Below are positions 8,582 to 15,762 of a DNA stretch of 26,283 nt, piece by piece (position 1 is the stretch's first letter; each line of letters starts with the position of its first letter). Location: the NCBI GenBank assembly GCA_022564935.1, contig JADFKM010000027.1, positions 1 through 26,283 on the forward strand. Direction: 5' to 3'. The translations under genes and the position numbers were made by a program. The notes under the pieces are model-generated. The model was not told the origin of the DNA. It saw only the letters and a program-made list of their open reading frames with translations, and searched no databases. The DNA is from Candidatus Dadabacteria bacterium. GTDB lineage: Bacteria; Desulfobacterota_D; UBA1144; Nemesobacterales; JADFKM01.

Positions 8582-11500
8582 ATGGGCCGTAAATCGGAAC
8601 CTTCTACTTCGGCTAAGCCAAAGACCAAGCAAAGGTCCGCGGGCAAAAAGCACAAAGTACGCGCTTCCACCACTGATTTTCTTCCGCTATCCACCGCACA
8701 GCGAAGGGTATGGCTTCTCCAGGAATTGCTTCCCGAAAACCCGCTGTTTAACTCGACTTTGCTTCTCAGACTGATGGGCGGCCTGAACCGACAGGCGCTG
8801 GAAGGAGCGCTCAATGAGGTCTTAAGACGGCACGAAGCCCTGAGGGCATCATTCACCGTATCCGACGGGAAGCCCGTACAGTCAATCTCCCCCTCTCTCG
8901 ATTTGTCTCTGCCCCTAGTAGATCTGAGCAAGGCTCCGAAGGCAAAAAGGGGAACCAAAGCCCTGAGTCTCTGCGAACAAGAGGCTTTAAAGCCCTTCGA
9001 TCTCACCAATCCTCCCTTACTAAGGGCGTCTCTATTGCGTTTAAAAGGCAAAGAGCACATATTGCTCATCACAACACACCGCATAGTGTTCGATGACCGC
9101 TCGGCTCAGATACTCATTGATGAGCTGTCCGCCCTTTACCGTGTCCTAAGCCGTGGTGAAAAGACGCCTCTGCCAGAGCTTTCTGCTCAGTACAGAGACT
9201 TTGTCCAGTGGCAGAGCGGGTGGCTCGAGGGAAAACAGGCCGACAAACGTCTTTCGTACTGGAAAGACAGCCTCGCCGATATGCCGGTGTTGGAGCTTCC
9301 CACGGACAGGCCCCGCCCTGCCGCCTACACATACCGCGGCTCAACAATTTCGTTCGAGCTTCCGGCAAGCTTATCAAAAGGGGTTAAGGCGCTTGGACGA
9401 AAAGAGGGAGCCTCGCTTTTTGAAACCCTCTTAAGCGCATTTATAGCTCTGCTGTACAGGTATACCGGAGCCGAAGACATTGTGGTCGGCGCCTCGGTCA
9501 CGATACGGAGCCGACCTGAGTTCGAGGGGCTGATAGGGAACTTTACGAACACCGCTCCGATTCGAGCCGCCGTGTCGGGGGAGTTGAGCTTCAAGGAGCT
9601 TCTTCGAAGCGTTAAGGATTCGAGCAAACGCGCCCTTGCAAATGGGGACTTTCCCTTTGAGAAGCTCATAGAAGAGCTGCCATTCGAGCGAGATATCAGC
9701 AGAAGCCCCATCGTGCAGGCGGCATTTAACTTCGCTGAGCGTAATGTTCGCTCCATAAAGCTTCCCGGTATCGTCACAACGCTTACGAGCGCGCACAACG
9801 GCGCATCGGAGCTCGACTTGACCCTTGAGATGCGGGAGGGAGACGCAGGGCTTATCGGGGAAATCGAATACAACTCAGATTTGTTCGATAAAGGGACAAT
9901 GACCAGAGCCGCCGAGCGCTTCGAGATATTGCTCGAAGGCATCGTTAAAGACCCGGATGAAAGAATTTCCGAGCTGCCTATGTTGACCGATTGGGAATTC
10001 GAGAACTTGATAATTGGTCTCAACGACACAACAGATGCAGCTTACGAAGATATGTGCTTACATGAGCTGTTTGAAGCCCAGGTCGAGCGAACCCCTGAAA
10101 ACACAGCGTTGGTATTCGAAGATAAGCGGCTTACATACTCAGAGCTTAACCGACGCTCCAATCAGTTGGCGCACTATCTTATCAAGAAGGGAGTGAGGCT
10201 GGAGATGTCCGTGGGAGTGTGTGTGGAGCGCTCCATGGAGATGGTAATCGGATTTCTCGGAATTCTCAAGGCCGGCGGTGTTTATGTGCCGATAAACCAT
10301 GAGTCTCCTAAAGACAGAATAGAGTTCATACTAAAAGACGCGGGCGCCGGAGCATTGATTACACAAAGTCGATTAGTGGACAAGGTCTCTGAGACGTGTG
10401 AGAATTTAATCTGCATCGATTCGGATTGGAAGGCAATATCAAAACAAAGCCCCGAAAACCCTAACGTAGGAATTGCGCCCGACAACCTTGCCCATATAAT
10501 CTATACATCCGGCTCCAGCGGACACCCAAAGGGAGTTATGTCGCCGCATCGCTATCTTTGCATCTTTGCCAATACGGCTGTCAAGGCTTTTAACATTCAC
10601 AGTAAAAGCAGAGTGCTGCAATTTGCTTCGGTCAGCTTCGTTGTTTCTTTAACGGAGATGGTCTTGCCGCTTCGAATGGGGGGAGAGGTTCGCTTGATCC
10701 CCGAAGAGCTCTCTTTGCCGGGGGCGGATTTGATGCGATTCTTGCGCGAAGAGGCCATAACGACCCTTAGGATTACTCCATCCGCTCTCGAAGCAATGCC
10801 TTATGAAGAGCTGCCGGATTTACAGACCATAATCGTTGCCGGAGAGATATGCTCTCAAGAGCTTGCCAAACTTTGGAGTAAGGGGCGCCGCTTTGTTATG
10901 AGCTACGGCTCTACGGAATGCTCCTCTATCATAAACGATGGTATTGACGGCACAGGAAAACCCCCGCTCGGTAAGCCGATAGCCAACGCTCAGGTTTACT
11001 TGCTGGACTCAAACCTGCAACCCGTTCCCATCGGGGCGCCCGGCGAGATACACATCTCCGGTTATGGTCTCGCCCGCGGTTATCTCAACAGCCCCGACCT
11101 CACGGCCGAGAAGTTCATCCCCGACCCTTTCGGCAAGCAGCCCGGAGCGAGAATGTACAACACCGGAGACCTTGCCCGCCACCTGCCTGACGGCTCTATC
11201 GAAATTTTGGGGCGCGCAGACCGTCAGGTAAAAATCCGCGGAATTCGCATCGAGCTTGGAGAGATAGAATCAGTTCTCGCGCGGCATCCAAACGTAAGTG
11301 AAGCCGTCGTTTCCGTGACCGGCGAGAAAGGCTCGAACAAGCGCCTCACGGCATACGTTGTCCCCAAACAAAAAACGCAGAGATTGACCGCCGAGCTAAG
11401 GCATCATATCTCTAAAAAACTGCCGGTCTATATGATTCCCTCCGCCTTTGTTATACTCGACTCTTTCCCCCTAACGGCCCATGGGAAATTAGACCGAAAG

Positions 11501-12631
11501 GCCCTTCCTTCGCCTGACACGAGAAGGACCGACCTGAAAGAAGATTTCGTAGCGCCGAGCACCAGACTGGAAAAACAGCTAAGCGAGCTATGGGAGAGAA
11601 TATTAGATGTAAGACCCGTCGGCGTTTCCGACGATTTCTTCGAGCTTGGAGGTGACTCGCTTCAAGCCGTGCGAATAGCAAGCGAGATAAACCGTCTATT
11701 AAAAAAAGATTTTCCCCTGAACCTGTTATTGAAGGTGCCTACAATAGAGCAGCTCGTCTCACTAATAAACAAGGCCGACTTCTCCGGGCCCCATTCCCCA
11801 TTGGTAGAAATACAGGGCGGTGGCTCGAAAAGGCCATTTTTCTGCGTTCACGCCGTAGGGGGGAGCATCATCAGCTATTTGGAGCTTGCACGCAGTATAG
11901 ACGCCGAACAGCCGTTTTACGCCCTCGAAGCTCCCGGATTGAGCGGCAAGGGTGAGCTTCACACAGTAATCGAGGAGCTTGCAGCCCTGTATATTGAAGC
12001 GATAAAAGACGTTCAAAGCGAGGGGCCGTTCTTGATTGGAGGGTATTCCTTCGGCGCTGTAGCTGCATATGAAATGGCCCAGCAGCTTCGAAGCGAAGGT
12101 CAAAAGGTCGAGCTCCTAGCTATGATAGACCCACCCGATCTCAACAATTATGAACATAACCCCTCGGATGACGATTTCACCCACCTCACAAGACATGAGA
12201 TGGAACAGCTCGGCAATGCGTTGGGCTTCCAGCTAGACCGCCTTAATTACGCCATGGACCTCATGGAGAAATTGTCCAGAGAAGAGCAGTTAGCCTACAT
12301 TGCCGAATGGGAGATAAAGGAACCGGAGAATTCCGACCCCGAAACGCTGCTGACCCTCCGTTTACTGCGTGTTCTTCAGGCCAACTTCAGAGCCCTTAAC
12401 GACTATCAGCCGAAGCCATATCCGGGCAAAGTCACTTTGTTCAACGGCAGCACCAAGATCGCCGAGAGCCCAAAGGATAATACGATAGGCTGGGGCAAGC
12501 TTGCCCGAGGAGGCATCGAGCTGTACGTGATACCTGGAAACCACTTCACTTTATTGCAATACCCACAGGTTCAGATACTTGCCTGGCGTCTCAAGACATG
12601 TATTAACAGGTCTGGTGAGATCAACGCGTAA
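8582..12631 (+). CDS. Nonribosomal peptide synthetase module, C*-A-PCP-TE, with altered condensation active site
   Basis: A 1349-residue NRPS termination module. The condensation domain (about 33-470) has a normal fold (STAQRRVWLLQEL, RRHEALRASF, YRDFVQWQ), but its active-site motif reads HRIVFDDR at 166-173. The catalytic second His is Arg167 and the Gly after the Asp is Asp172. The adenylation domain (about 505-970) has GGVYVPI, YTSGSSGHPKG, YGSTE, YNTGDLA, GRADRQVKIRG and HGKLDRKALP. Its A4 region reads FVVSLTE, so the residue equivalent to GrsA Asp235 is Val687. By alignment to GrsA I read the pocket as V-V-T-R-I-A-S-S-I plus the invariant Lys. PCP has Ser1026 (LGGDSLQ). TE (about 1083-1340) has Ser1156 in GGYSFG and His1321 in GNHF. 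The N-terminal 30 residues are very basic. It should load one monomer, accept the PKS-derived acyl group and release the product. The monomer is not predictable by standard codes. GGAGGG eight bases upstream fixes the start. Confidence 0.96.
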   Translation: MGRKSEPSTSAKPKTKQRSAGKKHKVRASTTDFLPLSTAQRRVWLLQELLPENPLFNSTLLLRLMGGLNRQALEGALNEVLRRHEALRASFTVSDGKPVQSISPSLDLSLPLVDLSKAPKAKRGTKALSLCEQEALKPFDLTNPPLLRASLLRLKGKEHILLITTHRIVFDDRSAQILIDELSALYRVLSRGEKTPLPELSAQYRDFVQWQSGWLEGKQADKRLSYWKDSLADMPVLELPTDRPRPAAYTYRGSTISFELPASLSKGVKALGRKEGASLFETLLSAFIALLYRYTGAEDIVVGASVTIRSRPEFEGLIGNFTNTAPIRAAVSGELSFKELLRSVKDSSKRALANGDFPFEKLIEELPFERDISRSPIVQAAFNFAERNVRSIKLPGIVTTLTSAHNGASELDLTLEMREGDAGLIGEIEYNSDLFDKGTMTRAAERFEILLEGIVKDPDERISELPMLTDWEFENLIIGLNDTTDAAYEDMCLHELFEAQVERTPENTALVFEDKRLTYSELNRRSNQLAHYLIKKGVRLEMSVGVCVERSMEMVIGFLGILKAGGVYVPINHESPKDRIEFILKDAGAGALITQSRLVDKVSETCENLICIDSDWKAISKQSPENPNVGIAPDNLAHIIYTSGSSGHPKGVMSPHRYLCIFANTAVKAFNIHSKSRVLQFASVSFVVSLTEMVLPLRMGGEVRLIPEELSLPGADLMRFLREEAITTLRITPSALEAMPYEELPDLQTIIVAGEICSQELAKLWSKGRRFVMSYGSTECSSIINDGIDGTGKPPLGKPIANAQVYLLDSNLQPVPIGAPGEIHISGYGLARGYLNSPDLTAEKFIPDPFGKQPGARMYNTGDLARHLPDGSIEILGRADRQVKIRGIRIELGEIESVLARHPNVSEAVVSVTGEKGSNKRLTAYVVPKQKTQRLTAELRHHISKKLPVYMIPSAFVILDSFPLTAHGKLDRKALPSPDTRRTDLKEDFVAPSTRLEKQLSELWERILDVRPVGVSDDFFELGGDSLQAVRIASEINRLLKKDFPLNLLLKVPTIEQLVSLINKADFSGPHSPLVEIQGGGSKRPFFCVHAVGGSIISYLELARSIDAEQPFYALEAPGLSGKGELHTVIEELAALYIEAIKDVQSEGPFLIGGYSFGAVAAYEMAQQLRSEGQKVELLAMIDPPDLNNYEHNPSDDDFTHLTRHEMEQLGNALGFQLDRLNYAMDLMEKLSREEQLAYIAEWEIKEPENSDPETLLTLRLLRVLQANFRALNDYQPKPYPGKVTLFNGSTKIAESPKDNTIGWGKLARGGIELYVIPGNHFTLLQYPQVQILAWRLKTCINRSGEINA

Positions 12632-12865
12632 CAACACCGACGGACGCTTTTTTCACTCTTGCGTCGATTTCTTTGCGAACTGCCTTAATATGTCTTCATT
12701 CAATCTGAGTACATCCCTAATGCCTTCTCTCAACTTATGTTACGGTCTTTCTTGGGCATGGACTTCCCCTCCTTTTTTGATACCTCATTCATGGGAAAAT
12801 ACCGTGCACGCCGCTTTTTCTTAACTTTTTTGCGCTTTATGCAGCTAAATGTTAGCTTTTTTCTT
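12632..12865 (+). other. Intergenic stretch before the MbtH-like gene, no gene seen
   Basis: A run of 234 bases between the NRPS stop and the MbtH start. The frame leading into the MbtH gene is open from 12737, but the extra residues are hydrophobic and aromatic, unlike any MbtH N-terminus, so I read them as untranslated. No clear terminator, promoter or repeat is visible. Confidence 0.45.
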
Positions 12866-13084
12866 ATGGTTAAAGATCAAACACAAGACACGACAGTTTA
12901 CAAAGTGGTGGTGAATCACGAGGAGCAATACTCACTGTGGCCCGCTCACAAAGATCTGCCTTCGGGATGGAAGGAAGTGGGCAAAAGCGGTCTTAAGGAT
13001 GAATGCCTTGCTTATATAAAGGGAGTTTGGACGGACATGAGGCCTCTGAGTCTGAGAAAGAAGATGGAGAAAAAGAGCAATTGA
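12866..13084 (+). CDS. MbtH-like protein, NRPS adenylation-domain chaperone
   Basis: A 72-residue protein with the whole MbtH signature: N.EEQYSLWP, then PSGW, the CLAYI segment and VWTDMRPLS. MbtH-like proteins bind the N-terminal part of adenylation domains and are often needed for their solubility or activity; the partner here should be the neighbouring NRPS. I chose the ATG at 12866 because it places the conserved N.E.QYSLWP block about 16 residues from the start, as in the family. The frame can be extended to 12737, but that adds unrelated residues. No good Shine-Dalgarno site is seen before 12866, which leaves the start slightly uncertain. The gene runs into the downstream phosphopantetheinyl transferase gene. 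Confidence 0.92.
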   Translation: MVKDQTQDTTVYKVVVNHEEQYSLWPAHKDLPSGWKEVGKSGLKDECLAYIKGVWTDMRPLSLRKKMEKKSN

Positions 13085-13836
13085 GCTCCTCGGAAGATTC
13101 GCTTTGGCGCTCCGCTCCCGGCACCGTTGAGCTAAGAGGAAATGAGGTACACGCCTGGCATGCATGCCTTTCCTTGAGTCCCGCTGTGCTGGAGCGAATG
13201 AAACAAACCCTTGCGGATGACGAGCTTGAAAGGGCAAAGAGATTTGTTTTCGATAAGCACAAATTGTCCTATGTAGCATCCAGGGGGATACTGAGAGACA
13301 TCCTCGGACGCTACGTTCATAAAGCACCATGCGAGCTTGAATTCTGCTATAACGCTTTCGGCAAACCGGAGCTGTTAACGGAACGCCGCTTGGGCGGGCT
13401 CCGATTTAATTTGTCTCATTCTCACGGACACGCCATTTTTGCATTTACACTCGGACGGGAGATAGGAGTTGATATAGAACGTATCAGGTCTAATGTAGAA
13501 TTCGAGCGTTTGGCGGAGCGCTTCTTCTCCCCGAAAGAGGCGGCCGGTATAAAAGCGCTGCCCGCGCATTTGAAAGATCAGGCGTTCTTTAATTGCTGGA
13601 CCAGAAAAGAGGCGTATATAAAGGCCTGCGGCGAGGGTCTTTCATTCCCCCTGAATCGGTTTGATGTTACGCTTGCGCCGGGAGAAGATGCCGCACTCGC
13701 AGGTAATATGGAGGACCCTTCGGAAACGAAGCGCTGGACGATGGAAGCGCTCTCTCCGGCAGCAGGCTACGCGGCGGCCCTAGCTGTGGAGCGGGGTGAT
13801 TGGCATATCGAGCGCTTCAGATGGGTTGAGGATTAA
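13081..13836 (+). CDS. Sfp-type 4'-phosphopantetheinyl transferase
   Basis: Transfers the phosphopantetheine arm of CoA to the conserved Ser of carrier domains, here presumably the PKS ACP (Ser2149) and the NRPS PCP (Ser1026). The two diagnostic motifs are present: GVDIERI (Mg-binding Asp) and WTRKEAYIK (the family WxxKEAxxK), with a conserved FNLSHS stretch between the N-terminal domain and the first motif. Length of about 251 residues fits the Sfp class. I prefer the TTG at 13081, which overlaps the MbtH stop as TTGA and suggests translational coupling; a GGAG lies at 13066-13069. An in-frame ATG at 13003 would add 26 residues lying entirely over MbtH codons and remains an alternative. It is the last gene of the cluster. 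Confidence 0.93.
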   Translation: MSSSEDSLWRSAPGTVELRGNEVHAWHACLSLSPAVLERMKQTLADDELERAKRFVFDKHKLSYVASRGILRDILGRYVHKAPCELEFCYNAFGKPELLTERRLGGLRFNLSHSHGHAIFAFTLGREIGVDIERIRSNVEFERLAERFFSPKEAAGIKALPAHLKDQAFFNCWTRKEAYIKACGEGLSFPLNRFDVTLAPGEDAALAGNMEDPSETKRWTMEALSPAAGYAAALAVERGDWHIERFRWVED

Positions 13837-13895
13837 ACTGTAGTATTTACGGGGCTGTTTTATAATGAGCGGCGGGGAATGCCGAAACATTCGAG

Positions 13896-14527
13896 TGACC
13901 TCCCCCCGGAAAACTGGACCAGTTAAAAGTAGAGAAATCTGGCAAAATAACCTTAGTTAAAAGGAGGGGTTTTGCTATGAAGAACTCGAGGTTTACAATA
14001 TAGACCAGGTGTGGAGTATGGATTTCGTGACAGACAGCTTGTTTAATGTTCGGCGGATAAGGGCGTTAACTATAGTGGATAATTTTAGTCGAGAGTGCCT
14101 TGCTATCCACGTCGATCACTCGATAAGTGCCTATAAGGTGGTGAGTGTCATGCAGGCATTAAAACGTTTCACGGGAAGGATCCCCGAGAGGATACACGTT
14201 GACAATGGAGCTGAGTTCATATCGAAAGCGTTGGACAAGTGGGCATATGAGAACAAGGTGGTGCTGGACTTCTCCAGACCTGGTAAACCCACGGATAATG
14301 CCTACATAGAATCATTCAACGGGAGTTTTCGGGACGAATGTCTAAACACCCACTGGTTCTAGTAGCTTGACGACGCAAGGGAAAAGATAGAGACTTGGAG
14401 GAGGGACTACAACGAGTTCAGGCCCCATTCGGCACTGGATAACATGACGCCGAAGGAGTTTGTGCAGAAACATCAAAAAACGCCGGAAATCTCTAATTTT
14501 CGCGGTACAGCTTTTGGGTGAGGTTCA
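13896..14527 (+). mobile_element. Internally deleted IS3-family insertion sequence, about 632 bp
   Basis: The element is bounded by related terminal inverted repeats. The left end (13896-13920) begins TGACCTCC and ends AAAACTGGACC; the right end (14504-14527), read on the other strand, begins TGAACCTC and ends AAAAGCTGTACC. Between them are the first few codons of orfA (MKNSRFT, after GGAGGGG at 13962-13968) fused to the second half of the orfB integrase domain. Intact IS3 elements of this type are normally about 1.2-1.3 kb, so roughly half is missing. The four bases on either side (CGAG and TTCA) do not match, so no target duplication is visible. The element is dead on its own, but its ends could still be mobilised by a full copy elsewhere. 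Confidence 0.75.
13977..14521 (+). pseudogene. IS3-family transposase (orfA/orfB) remnant with internal deletion and stop codons
   Basis: The reading starts as orfA (ATG AAG AAC TCG AGG..) but hits a TAG after eight codons. At about 13996 the sequence jumps into the orfB integrase core (QVWSMDFVTD). From 14009 the frame is open and carries the first Asp (WSMDFV), the second Asp (HVDNGAEF) and the Glu (YIESFNGSFRDECLN) of the DDE catalytic triad. Two consecutive TAG codons at 14360-14365 interrupt it after NTHWF, where active relatives usually have two ordinary residues. The frame then continues as LDDAREKIETWRRDYNEFRPHSAL to a TGA at 14519-14521. The N-terminal half of orfB and nearly all of orfA are gone, so it cannot make transposase. 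A 117-residue peptide (14009-14362) is the largest intact piece. Confidence 0.85.
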
Positions 14528-14713
14528 TTCAGTTACGGGACTATCTTAAACGTGGCTTGACTAATGGGGAGCACTACAACTCGAACCTCTCACTGACTTG
14601 CTGGCCATCGTGAACGATGTTAGAACTGTAATCCAACAGTCAAAAGAGTATATTTATATGCCAGACCTGTCTTCACAGGGTCAGATTTAGTTTAATGAAT
14701 TATATTATCTAAT
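14528..14713. other. Gap with no recognisable gene, entering AT-rich DNA
   Basis: After the IS right end, base composition shifts toward A+T. One forward frame is open to a TAG at about 14689, giving roughly 43 codons that include VNDVRTVIQQSKEY, but it has no start codon and I do not recognise it. It may be a gene remnant. No repeat or terminator is obvious. Confidence 0.3.
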
Positions 14714-15190
14714 TCACAAACTAAATGTTGCCACCCAATCACCAATATAATGTGTCACAATAATAACTAAAATCGCAATAAATAGATGTTCTACGACAAC
14801 TTTCCACGGCCTTGTCTTCTGTTCCTTTGCAATTATATAACTTAATACTCCAAGTATAATCAAACCCCATATCACACTAATTATTATTGCGGGTAAGAGA
14901 TTAAATAACAAAACGGGGACAATAAAAGTTAATGCAAAAAGAAATTTAAACAGAAAAGTAGAAATTGTTGATTCCCAAATTTCCCTTCTCGTATGCACAT
15001 TTTCAGATTCTTCGGAAATATGAATACCCATAGCATCTGAAAATGCATCTGCTACTGCAATTACTAATATGCCTCCTATAATTATAATTTTTGAATGAGT
15101 CCCTGAATGCAAACCAACCAATAAACCTAACGTTGTAATAATCCCGGATGTTATACCAAAGGTAAAACCTACTTTGAGTGAATGTTTCAT
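14714..15190 (-). CDS. VIT1/CCC1-like small membrane protein
   Basis: A 158-residue, very hydrophobic protein with about four to five predicted membrane segments. The N-terminal part (GITSGIITTLGLLVGLHSG) and the motif ADAFSDAMGIHISEESE resemble the first transmembrane hairpin of VIT1/CCC1 transporters, which carry Fe(II)/Mn(II) and have a DG.....G....DA.S...G..... (S/E)E pattern. The family member most like this is a small VIT-like protein lacking the long metal-binding loop, so transport activity is inferred only. I chose the Met at 15188-15190 because the 28 upstream residues in frame are basic and unlike the family. The gene and its flanks are much richer in A+T than neighbouring genes and it sits alone between an IS remnant and tRNA-like fragments, which suggests separate acquisition. 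Confidence 0.65.
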   Translation of the reverse strand: MKHSLKVGFTFGITSGIITTLGLLVGLHSGTHSKIIIIGGILVIAVADAFSDAMGIHISEESENVHTRREIWESTISTFLFKFLFALTFIVPVLLFNLLPAIIISVIWGLIILGVLSYIIAKEQKTRPWKVVVEHLFIAILVIIVTHYIGDWVATFSL

Positions 15191-15320
15191 TATCTTAATT
15201 TTAAAAAGAAAAAATAATTTCAGCAACACTCCCTGTTGTTCACTATTTTTAAAATAAAAAGTTCTACCGTCCACGCTCCCTGTTGAAATGAGCGTTATTT
15301 TTCAATACAAATTTTGTAAC

Positions 15321-15341
15321 TGGAGAGCCCGGACTCGAACC
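15321..15341 (-). other. tRNA 3'-end-like fragment (minus strand)
   Basis: Read on the minus strand, this contains GGTTCGAGTCC, a close match to the tRNA T-loop consensus GGTTCRANTCC, followed by GGGCTCTCCA, which looks like the rest of a T stem and the 3' acceptor strand with discriminator A. The 5' side of the T stem does not pair well, and no D-arm, anticodon arm or 5' acceptor is present upstream. I read it as a tRNA relic, possibly left by integration at a tRNA gene. Confidence 0.3.
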
Positions 15342-15419
15342 TAACAAAATGCTTATTAATAGACCCATTATAGATTTTTTCTTGAATAAGTTAATGTTTA
15401 CAGGTAGTTGCGTCAATAA

Positions 15420-15446
15420 ACGGGGTTCAATTCCCGTCCTCCTACA
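15420..15446 (+). other. tRNA (or tmRNA) 3'-end-like fragment followed by a terminator
   Basis: The stretch has ACGGG and CCCGT arms around GTTCAATT. This is a good T-arm except for one extra loop base compared with the seven-base TTCRANY loop. It is followed by CCTCCTACA, which resembles a 3' acceptor strand. Four bases later a strong hairpin begins, the normal position for a tRNA terminator. The preceding 70 bases do not form the rest of a tRNA. It is probably a truncated copy such as an attachment-site remnant. No CCA is encoded at the expected place. Confidence 0.35.
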
Positions 15447-15449
15447 TCA

Positions 15450-15477
15450 AAAATAACCCTACTCATAGGGTTATTTT
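15450..15477. terminator. Bidirectional rho-independent-type terminator hairpin
   Basis: A perfect 12-base-pair stem (AAAATAACCCTA with TAGGGTTATTTT) closes a CTCA tetraloop. The outer A/T pairs supply a T-run on both strands, so it could stop transcription in both directions. It lies just after the plus-strand tRNA-like fragment and about 285 bases beyond the nadA stop, so it may also catch read-through from the minus-strand operon. Confidence 0.7.
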
Positions 15478-15555
15478 GTGTTTTGGGAAAATCTGTTTGC
15501 TGAAAAACAAGGGTTTTTGTGGGATTCAAATAAGCACTAACTAGTGGAGATGGTG

Positions 15556-15660
15556 ATGAAAAGTTTAAACCGGACTGAAGAGTATATATTGGAGGGATAT
15601 GAACTTCTTAAGGAAAGAAATCTGGTAGATTATCAGAAAGCTGCATCACCCAGCGGTTAG
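15556..15660 (+). CDS. Possible 34-residue protein of unknown function
   Basis: A short ORF reading MKSLNRTEEYILEGYELLKE and onward, ending QKAASPSG. It is preceded by GGAG at 15546-15549, six bases before the ATG at 15556 (two other in-frame starts lie at 15550 and 15553). Composition is mostly helical and charged. I do not recognise it. It could be a genuine small protein, the start of a truncated gene, or chance. It sits between the terminator hairpin and the convergent nadA gene. Confidence 0.25.
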   Translation: MKSLNRTEEYILEGYELLKERNLVDYQKAASPSG

Positions 15661-15762
15661 ATTAGCTACACCAGTTATTACTTTTGCCTATATTCTATAC
15701 TTTTAGTGGCTAAAATGTCACTTTACCCATGTATTTTGTCTGTAAGAGATAAGCAAAAGGGC

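Larger units (their letters stand above)
15191..15555. other. Gene-free AT-rich stretch holding two tRNA-like fragments and a terminator
   Basis: About 365 bases without a protein gene. It contains a minus-strand tRNA-3'-end-like fragment at 15321-15341, a plus-strand one at 15420-15446 and a strong hairpin at 15450-15477, each listed separately. No complete tRNA cloverleaf can be folded around either fragment by eye. Confidence 0.5.

Noticed and set aside
9325-10029. 234-residue minus-strand ORF opposite the NRPS
   Set aside because: Serine-rich, low-complexity translation typical of the antisense of a real gene; no ribosome site or homology seen.
12737-12865. Longer MbtH start giving a 115-residue protein
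   Set aside because: The added 43 residues are hydrophobic and unlike MbtH family N-termini; the Met at 12866 gives the normal length.
14560-14691. Open forward frame of about 43 codons after the IS element
   Set aside because: No start codon or recognisable motif; may be a relic, but not supportable as a gene.
15372-15448. Complete tRNA gene ending at the plus-strand T-arm-like fragment
   Set aside because: The upstream sequence does not form an acceptor, D or anticodon arm, and the T loop has an extra base; called a fragment instead.
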